From Oceanobacillus halophilus (GTDB lineage: Bacteria > Bacillota > Bacilli > Bacillales > Amphibacillaceae), in NCBI RefSeq assembly GCF_003628505.1, contig NZ_RBZP01000025.1:1-50724 (forward strand): a stretch of 50,724 nt of DNA. The letters are read 5' to 3'. Positions 26,402 through 34,402 of this stretch are shown one piece after another. How positions within the stretch are numbered: position 1 is the first letter of the stretch; each line of letters begins with the position of its first letter. The notes under the pieces are model-generated. The model made no database searches. It was given only the letters and a program-made list of their open reading frames with translations, and was not told where the DNA came from. The translations under genes were made by a program, and so were the position numbers.

Positions 26402-26462
26402 GGGACGGAGGGACAGGTTCCTTGTCCCAGGTGGGGACAAGGAACCTGTCCCCACTGTCCCC
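26402..26462. repeat. REP-like inverted pair
   Basis: Two inverted units, GGGACAGGTTCCTTGTCCC and GGGACAAGGAACCTGTCCC, between the convergent surface-protein and phosphoesterase genes. It may serve as a shared terminator. Confidence 0.9.
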
Positions 26463-27185
26463 TTAAAGCATTCCTCTTTTTATAACCCCTGTCAGAAACT
26501 CCAAATTAGGATACCCAACATCTTTTAGTTGCTTTACTACTCGATCCACATCATACGGAACCCTCTGAATACCTACATTAAATTGCTGCTTGTCCCCTTC
26601 TGCAATTAAGTAAGACGCATAATTCAGTCCATCAAAAGGCAATCCGACACTGCCTAGATTTGCTACACATTTTCCTTTTATGTAACGCACATATGGTAAA
26701 TGAATATGCCCATACAGAAAAATATCCGCTGTTTCATCTGTCATTAATTTGGTTGCTAGTTCTTCATCCGATACGCTTGGCTGAACTACATCAAAAAGAC
26801 TGTTAGGCGTTGCGTGAAATGCTTGTATGTTTATATCATTTGTTAAGTTAGTGGTTATTGATGAAGGGAGATTTCGTAAATAATCAATATCTGTTTCCGT
26901 TAATTTTTCATACGTCCATTCCCTTTCCTCACGCATGGTCTTAAGAGCAGGATCTGGCACTTCGCCTTCCTGAATTCCTCGAACAACCCATTCATCGGCA
27001 TTCCCTTTGACAACATCTGTATGTAATGATTGGACTAAATTAAGAGAACGTTTAGGTTCCGGCCCCCGAAAACAAAGATCACCAAGAACGACAACCTTAT
27101 CCACGTTCTTCCTCTCCACATCCTCAAGAACCGATTCTAGCGCAACAGCATTTCCATGAACATCCGAAATAAAAGCAATTTTCAT
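26463..27185 (-). CDS. calcineurin-like metallophosphoesterase
   Basis: A 240-residue protein of the YfcE/MJ0936-like metallophosphoesterase group. Metal-site motifs are all present in order: ISDVHGNAVAL, VVLGDLCFRGPEP, KGNADEW and the C-terminal GHIHLPYV, with a LGSVGLP segment. It probably hydrolyses a phosphodiester or phosphomonoester in the cytoplasm; substrate unknown. The ATG at 27185 is preferred because the in-frame ATG at 27194 is only two nt from AGGAGG. It ends against a REP pair and begins just after another. Confidence 0.88.
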   Translation of the reverse strand: MKIAFISDVHGNAVALESVLEDVERKNVDKVVVLGDLCFRGPEPKRSLNLVQSLHTDVVKGNADEWVVRGIQEGEVPDPALKTMREEREWTYEKLTETDIDYLRNLPSSITTNLTNDINIQAFHATPNSLFDVVQPSVSDEELATKLMTDETADIFLYGHIHLPYVRYIKGKCVANLGSVGLPFDGLNYASYLIAEGDKQQFNVGIQRVPYDVDRVVKQLKDVGYPNLEFLTGVIKRGML

Positions 27186-27204
27186 CGTAAACATAACCTC
27201 CTAT

Positions 27205-27262
27205 GGGACGGGGGGACAGGTTCCTTGTCCCAGGGGGACGAGGAACCTGTCCCCCCGTCCCC
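27205..27262. repeat. REP-like inverted pair
   Basis: Two inverted units with almost no spacer, filling most of the gap between the phosphoesterase and the CBS-domain gene. Confidence 0.9.
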
Positions 27263-27988
27263 CTAATCTGCAGTATAGTCAATTTCAATCAGGTCCCAGG
27301 CTGTCACTAAGCCTAAGGGTTTCTCATTGTTTTTTCCATTTCCTGTAATAATAACAGCTTCTAGTTTCACCTTATCCTTATGTTTATTCTCGTAAAGATC
27401 TTCCACGGAAAAGATATCAATGGATTTTGGTACATATTCGATTGGATGCTCTTTCACATCTGAGATAATATCTCTTACCTTAATATCCGTCAAATCAACC
27501 ATTGTATTGATCACATTCTTGGACATCCAACTGACGATATCAACAGTTTTCAGCAGTCCAACACAATGCTTATTTTGATAAATAGGATATTGAGAATAGC
27601 CATGTTTTCTAATTTCCTGAATGACATCCAACATACTATCCTCACAGTCCAAAGTAACAACATTTCTGGTTGCAATGCTAAGAGCATAATTTGGCTTGTT
27701 AAACACACTAGAAATCTTTTCAATACGTTCCACTACATCAATGTGTGGCTCCGCAATATAATACCCCAATTCCCGTTTATCATGAACGAGCGAGTTTCGC
27801 AGTTTAGCATATTGTGTCAATTCATTGTAAAATTTCCCAATCATCTTATGCTTCCTCGCACCGATATTAAGGAGAACTTTAAATCGATCATCTTTTATTT
27901 TTATTATGGACCTCAATGAATCATGTATTTGATTAAAAGCTACCTCAAACCGCTCAGATAAATGGTAATCTTGTCTAACCATACTCAT
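27263..27988 (-). CDS. CBS-domain protein with helical N-terminal domain
   Basis: A 241-residue cytoplasmic protein. Residues 1-95 are helical and contain RNSLVHDKRELG, a pattern like the R-x4-H of HEPN-type domains. Residues 100-241 form a CBS pair (VVTLDCEDSMLDVIQEIRKHGYSQYPIYQNK, shown in pieces, and EAVIITGNGKNNEKPLGLVTAW near the end). CBS pairs usually bind adenosine nucleotides. The combination suggests a nucleotide-sensing regulator or RNase-like protein, but no function is known to me. The stop codon abuts the REP pair. Confidence 0.75.
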   Translation of the reverse strand: MSMVRQDYHLSERFEVAFNQIHDSLRSIIKIKDDRFKVLLNIGARKHKMIGKFYNELTQYAKLRNSLVHDKRELGYYIAEPHIDVVERIEKISSVFNKPNYALSIATRNVVTLDCEDSMLDVIQEIRKHGYSQYPIYQNKHCVGLLKTVDIVSWMSKNVINTMVDLTDIKVRDIISDVKEHPIEYVPKSIDIFSVEDLYENKHKDKVKLEAVIITGNGKNNEKPLGLVTAWDLIEIDYTAD

Positions 27989-28043
27989 AAGATTCTGTCT
28001 TCTCCCCTTGTAACAATTTCTATTAACATTATACCATTAAAAT

Positions 28044-28100
28044 GGGACGGAGGGACAGGTTCCTTGTCCCCGGGGGACGAGGAACCTGTCCCCGCGTCCC
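28044..28100. repeat. REP-like inverted pair
   Basis: Two inverted units between the CBS gene promoter region and the OsmC gene 3' end. The 28101-28242 stretch between the pair and the OsmC stop codon holds no convincing gene. Confidence 0.9.
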
Positions 28101-28242
28101 ACCCGCTTCCCGTAAAAAAACAAATAGCATAACAAGTAGAATAATCTACTCGTCATGCCATCTTTCAACAACAATTTTTTTCTCTTAAGCACAGTACCTA
28201 ATTTAGCAAAGTCTCCTGCCCTTTCCTCCAGAATCAAATCTA

Positions 28243-28707
28243 TCAAACAAACTGCTCTTCAATTTTTTCTATAATAATGTCATTTCTTTTTACATTTACT
28301 GGGTTTGCGATGGTATCTTCTACTGGACATGTTCTTTCAATAAAGGAAACAAATTCATCGACTTTTTCCTTTGGCGCATCTGTCTTCATGTGAATATCGT
28401 AACGAATTTCACTATATCCGCGCCGTACGTCAGATTTATTCATAAATCCATCTGTATCAAGGTCACCCTCTATCTCTACCCAAAAATCATCAAACTTAAT
28501 ATCAAATTGATTTGCATAACAACGTGCGACAATCGCCTGACAAGCACCGAGTGCGGATAGTACCAGTTCCACTGGATTCATCCCCATGTCAGTACCTCCA
28601 AGGTTTTTCGGTTCATCAATCGTAATTTCAAATCCTCTGCTATTCGCCTTTACTTGCATTCCATCTTCTTGTAAATGTGCTGTTGCTTTAAACAAAGTTT
28701 TAGGCAT
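28243..28707 (-). CDS. OsmC/Ohr-family peroxiredoxin-like protein
   Basis: A 154-residue OsmC-fold protein. Both redox cysteines are present, in LSALGACQAIVAR and IERTCPVEDTIANPV. The N-terminal strand region and the EPKNLGGTDMGMNPVELVL segment match the YhfA/OsmC subgroup. Such proteins reduce organic peroxides using a Cys pair, though this subgroup is less well characterised. It has its own upstream gap with a REP pair at 28822-28899. Only the general redox role is supported. Confidence 0.88.
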   Translation of the reverse strand: MPKTLFKATAHLQEDGMQVKANSRGFEITIDEPKNLGGTDMGMNPVELVLSALGACQAIVARCYANQFDIKFDDFWVEIEGDLDTDGFMNKSDVRRGYSEIRYDIHMKTDAPKEKVDEFVSFIERTCPVEDTIANPVNVKRNDIIIEKIEEQFV

Positions 28708-28821
28708 TCTAATAACATCTCCTCTGTCATTTTGAAAAATTGATGATCACTTCCAAATTCAGTATACCATTATGACTACTAGATTAGGTGTATAAAATGT
28801 GAAATATTGAGCAATACTGTA

Positions 28822-28899
28822 GGGGGACATGGGGACAGGTTCCTCGTCCCCGCTCCCCACCATTCTACCCTGGGACAAGGAACCTGTCCCTCTGTCCCC
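28822..28899. repeat. REP-like inverted pair
   Basis: Two inverted units with a 25-bp spacer in the divergent gap (28708-29052) between OsmC and the NhaC-type gene. The rest of that gap is A/T-rich with no clear gene. Confidence 0.9.
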
Positions 28900-29052
28900 A
28901 TCATAATCTATAACACCTATGCATAGACTTACTATGAATCTAACTATCTAATTATTGCTATATAGTCGTTTCGTATTTGTCTGTTCGTGGTTGCGTCTAA
29001 TCTATCATCTTACTTACCTATCCTATACAAAAATTAATAAGGAGGTACAAGC

Positions 29053-30561
29053 ATGGAATTTTTATCTGTTATTCCACCGATTGTAGCTGTGGTATTGGCA
29101 ATTTTAACGAAACGTGTGCTGTTGTCTTTATTTATTAGTATTTGGGTTGGGGGGATGATTGCTGCTGGTGGGAATCCGTTTGAAGCTGTTGGTGTAACCT
29201 TTACATGGATGAAAGATGTGATGATTGACCCTTGGAATGCTCGTTTCCTCGTTATGACGGCATTGCTCGGGACTGGTGCTGCTTTCATGTTTAAGACAGG
29301 TGGAGCGCAAGGATTAATCCGCGCATTAGAGAAAAAACTGAACACCAAGAAAAGGGTGCAATTGTTACCATATTTCTTGGGACTTATCATCTTTTTTAAT
29401 GACTATGTAAACTCGGTTATAGTTGGAAACGCTTCCAAGGACATCACCGCAAAACACAAAGTTTCTAGGGAAAAACTATCCTACATTATCGATTCCACTT
29501 CCGCACCTATTGCTACAATTGGTCCAGTATCTGACTGGATTGGATTTCAGGTATCTCTAATCGCAGCATCATTTGCCAGTATCGGCATTATCGGACTGGA
29601 ACCATACTTTACTTTCCTACAATCCATTCCATGGAACTTTTACGCAATTTTATGTCTTTTTGCTGTTCCAATGATTATTCTTGGAAAAGATTTCGGACCA
29701 ATGGCTAAAGCGGAAAAACGTGCGCAAACAACCGGTAAGCTTATCCCAGATGGATCTGTCCCTCTTTCCTCTGTGGAAGATGACCTTGGTGAGCCACATA
29801 AGAAAGAAGGGAATGTTTGGAACTTTTTCTTGCCACTCGTAACCCTGATCTCCGTTAGCTTATGGGGACTATGGTATACAGGAGGAGGAGCCGAAGGGAA
29901 ATCCATGATGGACGCACTTGCTGATACCGATGTGTCTATTGCCTTAACTTGGGGAGCATTCGCCATGACGTTGACCGGTTTAATTATGGCACTCATTCAA
30001 GGGATGAAACTACGGGAATGTGAAGAAACGTTGCTTGGAGGAGTTCGTACCATGCTGCCGGCATTGATCATCATTATTTTGGCATGGTCCATTGGTACGG
30101 TCACCTCAGAACTTGGAACGGCAGAATTCGTTGTGAATGCAACACAAGGTTGGATGACCGCAGCACTGCTCCCATTCCTTGTATTTATTATCGGAATGTT
30201 TATTTCCTTTGCAACAGGAACATCATGGGGAACCATGTCCATCCTTACACCAATCGCGATACCATTAGCTTATACATTCGGCGGAGAAGAACTTATCCCT
30301 ATCATTGTGGGAGCTATTTTTGCAGGAGCCATTTTCGGTGACCATGTCTCACCAATCTCTGACACTACAGTCATGGCATCGATATTTTCCGGTTCCGATC
30401 ACATAGCCCACGTCAATACACAAGCACCATACGCACTCGTACCAGCCAGTATTGCTGCAGTACTATACTTAACCTACTCCTTTATCGGCAGTGGATATGT
30501 CCTGTTAATCGCAGGGATTATCATTCAATTCTTTGTACTGCGGTATTTAGGAAACAGGTAG
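29053..30561 (+). CDS. NhaC-family Na+/H+ antiporter
   Basis: A 502-residue membrane protein with about eleven to twelve hydrophobic segments of the NhaC family. Signatures include FFNDYVNSVIVGNASKD, STSAPIATIGPVSDW, FATGTSWGTMSILTPIAIP and the GDHVSPISDTTVMAS motif. Members exchange Na+ for H+ or for organic anions and amino acids, so the exact substrate is open. Ribosome site AAGGAGG is 8 nt before the ATG. Its stop codon is the edge of a REP pair. It suits a sodium-rich or alkaline habitat. Confidence 0.9.
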   Translation: MEFLSVIPPIVAVVLAILTKRVLLSLFISIWVGGMIAAGGNPFEAVGVTFTWMKDVMIDPWNARFLVMTALLGTGAAFMFKTGGAQGLIRALEKKLNTKKRVQLLPYFLGLIIFFNDYVNSVIVGNASKDITAKHKVSREKLSYIIDSTSAPIATIGPVSDWIGFQVSLIAASFASIGIIGLEPYFTFLQSIPWNFYAILCLFAVPMIILGKDFGPMAKAEKRAQTTGKLIPDGSVPLSSVEDDLGEPHKKEGNVWNFFLPLVTLISVSLWGLWYTGGGAEGKSMMDALADTDVSIALTWGAFAMTLTGLIMALIQGMKLRECEETLLGGVRTMLPALIIIILAWSIGTVTSELGTAEFVVNATQGWMTAALLPFLVFIIGMFISFATGTSWGTMSILTPIAIPLAYTFGGEELIPIIVGAIFAGAIFGDHVSPISDTTVMASIFSGSDHIAHVNTQAPYALVPASIAAVLYLTYSFIGSGYVLLIAGIIIQFFVLRYLGNR

Positions 30562-30629
30562 GGGGACACGGGGACAGGTTCCTTGTCCCCATCTCTTATT
30601 TCGGGACAAGGAACCTGTCCCTCCGTCCC
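30561..30629. repeat. REP-like inverted pair at the transposase 3' end
   Basis: Two inverted units around an A/T-rich spacer. The right unit is translated as the C-terminal tail of the Y1 transposase, which is read from the other side. Confidence 0.9.
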
Positions 30630-31384
30630 ACTCGGTGGATGACGCTCTTTGATACTCCGGTTATTCGTGCTATTTGTCTTAGTGATACACCTTCCAGTGC
30701 TGTGAGCCTGATTAAAATCTTATTTCTTTCTCGTTTGTCCAACTGTTGCAATGTATTCTTGTTTGGAATTCCTAGTTCATATAAATATTCCATCACTTCT
30801 CTATCCGACCTTCTTAAGATGACTGTATCCTCTAAACATTGATCATCATTAGTCTGTTGCGCATGTTCTGCATATAACTTAATCGCTTTCCGTCTGTCTG
30901 TAGAAAATAATTGCAGTGCAAAATCAATATCTACTATATTTGCTTGATGGATATACTCATAGAAACTGGTCCACTTGCTTTCAAATACACTCTTTGCCAA
31001 CCCAGCTTTCATGGGATTTTGATGGATGTAACGTAGAACAGTCAAAAAGGAAATAGGATTTTCCACCACTTCCGCTTTAAACCTTTCTTGAAATAAATGT
31101 CCGGTGCGTTCATATTTCTGGTTATACCAATAGACATAACTTGAACTGATTCTCTTAATAGCTACGGATATACTTTCATCGGTCTCCTTCATTAACAAGT
31201 GCACATGATTATCCATCAGACAATAACTATAAATTTGGTAATTGCACACAGGTTTATATTTTAAGAGTGTTTCTAAAAACCTTCTCTTATCCACATCATC
31301 CTCGAAAATCGTTTGCCTATTAATTCCTCTTAGCATAATATGATAAATCCCACTGCGACTTTTCCTCCTAGGTTTTCTCGACAT
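30596..31384 (-). CDS. Y1 transposase, REP-associated (RAYT-type)
   Basis: A 262-residue HUH nuclease of the IS200/Y1 family, group RAYT. It starts KPRRKSRSGIYHIMLRGINR. The metal-binding pair is His60 and His62 in MDNHVHLL, and the nucleophile is probably Tyr119 in RYIHQNPMKAG. The C-terminal part (LRQIARITGVSKSVIHR) is a helix-turn-helix, followed by a tail from the REP repeat. Single-copy RAYTs are linked to REP/BIME dispersal and generally lack their own insertion-element ends. The surrounding GGGACAGGTTCC repeats are its likely substrates. ATG at 31384 with GAGGTG seven nt upstream. Confidence 0.88.
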   Translation of the reverse strand: MSRKPRRKSRSGIYHIMLRGINRQTIFEDDVDKRRFLETLLKYKPVCNYQIYSYCLMDNHVHLLMKETDESISVAIKRISSSYVYWYNQKYERTGHLFQERFKAEVVENPISFLTVLRYIHQNPMKAGLAKSVFESKWTSFYEYIHQANIVDIDFALQLFSTDRRKAIKLYAEHAQQTNDDQCLEDTVILRRSDREVMEYLYELGIPNKNTLQQLDKRERNKILIRLTALEGVSLRQIARITGVSKSVIHRVGRRDRFLVPK

Positions 31385-31614
31385 ACACAATCACCTCAAG
31401 ATTTTGATGATAAGCACATTTTATCTTAGACTCAGACAAGCGCTTCGGAAGGATTCCCCTATTAAGGTACAAGTTAATGGAATACTATTAGAATGTCAAA
31501 ATGCTAAAAGGAAAAAACGTGATATATAAAGCTAACGATTTTTACTTTTGATATGGGAGAAATTCGTTTTCTGAGAATCTCACTCGACCAAAAATTAATT
31601 TTGGTATTTTTTTC

Positions 31615-31641
31615 GGGACGCGGGGACAGGTTCCTCGTCCC
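31615..31641. repeat. REP-like half element upstream of the transposase
   Basis: A single unit (GGGACAGGTTCCTCGTCCC) lying 230 bp upstream of the transposase start, within the gap 31391-31770. The remaining gap holds a terminator and otherwise no feature I can identify. Confidence 0.85.
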
Positions 31642-31677
31642 AACCTGCGTTCAGAATCCACTAAATCTTTCTATAAA

Positions 31678-31718
31678 AATGACAGCCTCCCACATTTTCG
31701 TACGGGAGGCTGTCATTT
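31678..31718 (-). terminator. intrinsic terminator of the coiled-coil gene
   Basis: A perfect stem of AAATGACAGCCTCCC against GGGAGGCTGTCATTT with a 12-nt loop, followed on the minus strand by TTTTTATAG. Near-symmetrical, so it may stop transcription from both sides. Confidence 0.85.
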
Positions 31719-31770
31719 AAAACTATTTCTATCAAGGATGCAGTCTAAAGAAAGGATCTGTAACTTGGTC

Positions 31771-32307
31771 CTATTCTTCTACTGTTTTTTCAGTAGTAGC
31801 ATTTTCAATTTTAATCTCTGATTCTGCTAATTGCTGCTCTGCATATTCACGAAGTGCTTTTACTTCATTATTTGCTTCTGTCAAATCATCTTCTAAGTGA
31901 CTAATATAATCATCTTTTTCACCAATAGTCACTTGCAAGTCTGCAACTTGTTGCTCAAGGTCCGTTATTTCTGTATTCTTTTGTGCGATTTGTCCTTCTA
32001 GCAAATCGATTTTTGTATTTAAATCTGAAATCTGTTGATTTAGCGTAATTATTTCATTCTCATTGCCTTCGTTAGTTCCAAATAACTCATCATATAAAAC
32101 ATCTAAAGCTGATTTTTCGCTTTGTAATCGATCTAATTCTATTTGCAATGTTTTCTTTTCATTTATCAAATTATCAATATTTAACACAAATTCATCTATG
32201 ACATCTTTCGTTGCATTTACATCTTGGGTCCCAGACCAAATAACTCCTGACATAACTAATCCAGACGCTAATGTAACTGGAACTAAAACTTTTGTTAATA
32301 ATGACAT
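31771..32307 (-). CDS. secreted or membrane-anchored coiled-coil protein
   Basis: A 178-residue protein. Residues 1-30 form a signal-like hydrophobic segment (LVPVTLASGLVMSGVIW). Residues 40-165 are a long heptad-patterned coiled coil with leucine-rich, glutamate-rich repeats (LNTKIDLLEGQIAQKNTEI, then ITDLEQQVADLQVTIGE). No catalytic domain or Cys. It may be an extracytoplasmic spacer or scaffold. No homologous function is known to me. It lies near, but is not clearly part of, the LXG toxin cassette, being separated from it by a terminator and a REP unit. Confidence 0.7.
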   Translation of the reverse strand: MSLLTKVLVPVTLASGLVMSGVIWSGTQDVNATKDVIDEFVLNIDNLINEKKTLQIELDRLQSEKSALDVLYDELFGTNEGNENEIITLNQQISDLNTKIDLLEGQIAQKNTEITDLEQQVADLQVTIGEKDDYISHLEDDLTEANNEVKALREYAEQQLAESEIKIENATTEKTVEE

Positions 32308-32419
32308 CTTATCATTCCCCTGTTAGGTTATTATTTAAAACAAAAACAGGACTAACTACCTATATAATCATAGCTTTTTTACCGGAAAATACAACTGGTA
32401 TATTATAGATAAATTACCA

Positions 32420-32446
32420 GGGACACGGGGACAGGTTCCTCGTCCC
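32420..32446. repeat. REP-like half element
   Basis: A single unit (GGGACAGGTTCCTCGTCCC core) between the coiled-coil gene and the DUF4176 gene. Confidence 0.85.
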
Positions 32447-32483
32447 ACACAGCGCTCTGTATCCATAAAACTTTCACAACAAC

Positions 32484-32534
32484 AAAAAAAGCGCAGCGCC
32501 CTAAAATTTACCCTTAGGGGGCTGCACTTTTTTT
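32484..32534 (-). terminator. intrinsic bidirectional terminator
   Basis: A long stem, A-run plus GCGCAGCGCCCTAA against TTAGGGGGCTGCAC plus T-run, with A/T runs on both sides, typical of a bidirectional terminator. It ends the toxin-immunity transcript coming from the right. Confidence 0.85.
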
Positions 32535-32619
32535 ATAAGTCTCTCATTCTACCAAACACACGAAACGTGCTTCATTCACATTCTTTAAGAAGAAACAAAA
32601 TCTTCATTCACACTTCTAG

Positions 32620-32940
32620 TTAATTGGGACGAGGAACCTGTCCCTCTGTCCCCTTCACGATTCCTTTGGTGAAGGTTTCTTTGTTTTCTTCTTTCCAGTC
32701 TTGGAATAATTTTTGGAATCGGGCTTCTTCTGAGTCTTTGAATCCTTCGAAAACCACTTCATCAATATTTTCATGATTGAAGTAGAAGACATTATCAGGT
32801 ACTAATCCCTGGGGATAGAAACATCCGGAATAATCAAACATCTTTTTCTCCCCATCCGCTTCGAGAATAGGACCTCGGTTTAAAATCATAAGTTTACTCG
32901 TTCCTTCTTTTAAATATACAATCGATCCAATTGGTAGCAT
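32620..32940 (-). CDS. DUF4176-family protein of the LXG toxin cassette
   Basis: A 106-residue protein starting MLPIGSIVYLKEGTSKLMIL, the pattern of DUF4176. Conserved segments include YFNHENIDEVVFEGFKDSEE. Members occur in gene clusters with LXG-domain toxins of type VII secretion and are thought to help toxin export or folding, but the role is uncertain. The ATG at 32940 is preferred over an upstream GTG that overlaps AGGAG. The last ten residues (GTEGQVPRPN) come from a REP unit, which supplies the stop. Confidence 0.75.
   Translation of the reverse strand: MLPIGSIVYLKEGTSKLMILNRGPILEADGEKKMFDYSGCFYPQGLVPDNVFYFNHENIDEVVFEGFKDSEEARFQKLFQDWKEENKETFTKGIVKGTEGQVPRPN
32626..32652. repeat. REP-like half element inside the DUF4176 3' end
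   Basis: A single unit (GGGACGAGGAACCTGTCCC core). Read on the minus strand it encodes the C-terminal tail of the DUF4176 protein. Confidence 0.85.
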
Positions 32941-33013
32941 AAACTTTTCCACTCCTAGAATTTAGTTTGTGATTAATCATCTTACTTAAACTTCTATTTT
33001 CTCAACCGTCCAA

Positions 33014-33646
33014 CTATTTAACTTTGGTTTTTCCCACACTAATGGTTAATCCACTTCCTATGAATAAGAAAAACAAGAAAAATAGAGTGAGTGATAATAT
33101 AATGACATTTCCATGCTCGATAAATGCTGCTATACCAAATATAATGAACGCTAAAAAAAACAAATAAAAGAATAAATACTGAAATAAATATTTGATAGAT
33201 TTTGGTCTAATCCATAATTCAACTTCTTCTAATTGTTCTAACTCCACAACATTTTTCAAGTTTTTTTGATTGATATGACTGATATAAAAACGTAGCAGAA
33301 TGGCTAAAATCAAAGAAAATACAAGAATAAAAATATTTGTACTGGTTGATGTCTGAATATCAAAGTAGCTTATTAAAGGAGATATTAAATTTGCTATAAG
33401 AATGGAAAGTCCCGCTCCCAGCACACTAAAATAACCTGTATTTGTCTGTTTTACTATAGGCGCCTTTAATTGTTCTACTATCTTTTCATCATTTATTTTG
33501 TAAACGGTATTTGGAAAAGTCCAAAAGGTAAAGGGAAATAAGATTTTGAAAAAGGACTTACCCATGTCAAGGATATATGTATTTCTATTTAGCTTAAGAA
33601 TTCTATATCTTAGATTTTTATAAGCACCTTGAATTTCACATTCCAT
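33014..33646 (-). CDS. DUF443 five-TM protein, TsaI-like immunity (second copy)
   Basis: A 210-residue membrane protein with about five hydrophobic segments, of the DUF443 tandem five-TM family. It begins MECEIQGAYKNLRYRILKL. It is a clear paralogue of the next gene upstream (shared LFPF, TVYKINDE, KQTNTGYFSVLGAG and YISHINQKNL patterns). The family includes TsaI, which protects Staphylococcus aureus against the type VII toxin TspA. Longer frames run into the REP unit, so the ATG at 33646 is chosen. Role inferred from family and from the adjacent LXG toxin. Confidence 0.75.
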   Translation of the reverse strand: MECEIQGAYKNLRYRILKLNRNTYILDMGKSFFKILFPFTFWTFPNTVYKINDEKIVEQLKAPIVKQTNTGYFSVLGAGLSILIANLISPLISYFDIQTSTSTNIFILVFSLILAILLRFYISHINQKNLKNVVELEQLEEVELWIRPKSIKYLFQYLFFYLFFLAFIIFGIAAFIEHGNVIILSLTLFFLFFLFIGSGLTISVGKTKVK

Positions 33647-33672
33647 CACACATCCCCATTTCTGTAAAAAAG

Positions 33673-33700
33673 TGGGACACGGGGACAGGTTCCTTGTCCC
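33673..33700. repeat. REP-like half element
   Basis: A single unit (GGGACAGGTTCCTTGTCCC core) between the two DUF443 genes. Confidence 0.85.
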
Positions 33701-33758
33701 GCCACCGCCACGTCTCCATCGCATCACACATTAATGAATAGGGATACTCCCCCACTCA

Positions 33759-34400
33759 TCACTTAAACTTCGCCTTACTAGTTCCCTCCATCATGGTTGC
33801 ACTATTTCCTATCGATAAAAATAGAGTACACATCATTACACCTAGTAATATCACCATGTTACCTAATTCTATAAATCCAACGATTGATAATACGAGAAAA
33901 CCTAAAACAAAGAGATAATATAAGATAAAGCCAGTGAAATTCTTAAGGGAATTCGGTCTAATCTGTAACCTTCTAGTCTTCAATTCTTCCAGATTCACTA
34001 TTTTATATAAATTTTTACGGTTTATTCCACTAATATAATACCGAAAGAACAAAACAATGCAGATAAAAAACAATACTATCAACATATTGGTCGTTGCAGA
34101 AGATGAAATATTTAAATAGTCCATAACAGGCCGTAATAGATTTGCTAGAAACACAGAAATCCCAGCGCCTAACAGACTATAGTAACCGGTTTTTGTTTGT
34201 TTTACTTTTGGTGTGTTTATTTGTTCCAATGTTTGTCTGTCGTCTACCTGATAAACCGTATGTGGAACGATCCAGCATGCAAAAGGAAAAAGCGCGTACC
34301 AAGGGGAGCGGTCCACATCCAGGATATAGCTTTCATTGTTTAACGTAAGCAGTTTATATCTCATTTTTTTATTGATAAATTGAATCTTGCAATCTTCCAA
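33759..34400 (-). CDS. DUF443 five-TM protein, TsaI-like immunity (first copy)
   Basis: A 213-residue five-TM membrane protein, paralogous to the gene at 33014-33646. The TTG at 34400 is chosen because the residues after it (LEDCKIQFINKKMRYKLL) align with the start of the paralogue and GGGG lies six nt upstream. It begins 2 nt after the toxin stop codon, so toxin and immunity are translated together. In S. aureus the homologous TsaI neutralises the membrane-depolarising TspA. That role is an inference here. Confidence 0.78.
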   Translation of the reverse strand: MEDCKIQFINKKMRYKLLTLNNESYILDVDRSPWYALFPFACWIVPHTVYQVDDRQTLEQINTPKVKQTKTGYYSLLGAGISVFLANLLRPVMDYLNISSSATTNMLIVLFFICIVLFFRYYISGINRKNLYKIVNLEELKTRRLQIRPNSLKNFTGFILYYLFVLGFLVLSIVGFIELGNMVILLGVMMCTLFLSIGNSATMMEGTSKAKFK

Positions 34401-34402
34401 AA

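Noticed and set aside
28037..28246. 69-residue frame after the OsmC gene
   Set aside because: Its C-terminal third (GRGDRFLVPRGQGTCPSVP) is pure REP sequence. The N-terminal part has no family signal. It could be a decayed gene but cannot be supported.
30596..31641. Complete IS200-type insertion sequence
   Set aside because: A Y1 transposase is present but no defined left and right IS ends or a TnpB partner. The flanks are REP units, so a RAYT reading fits better.
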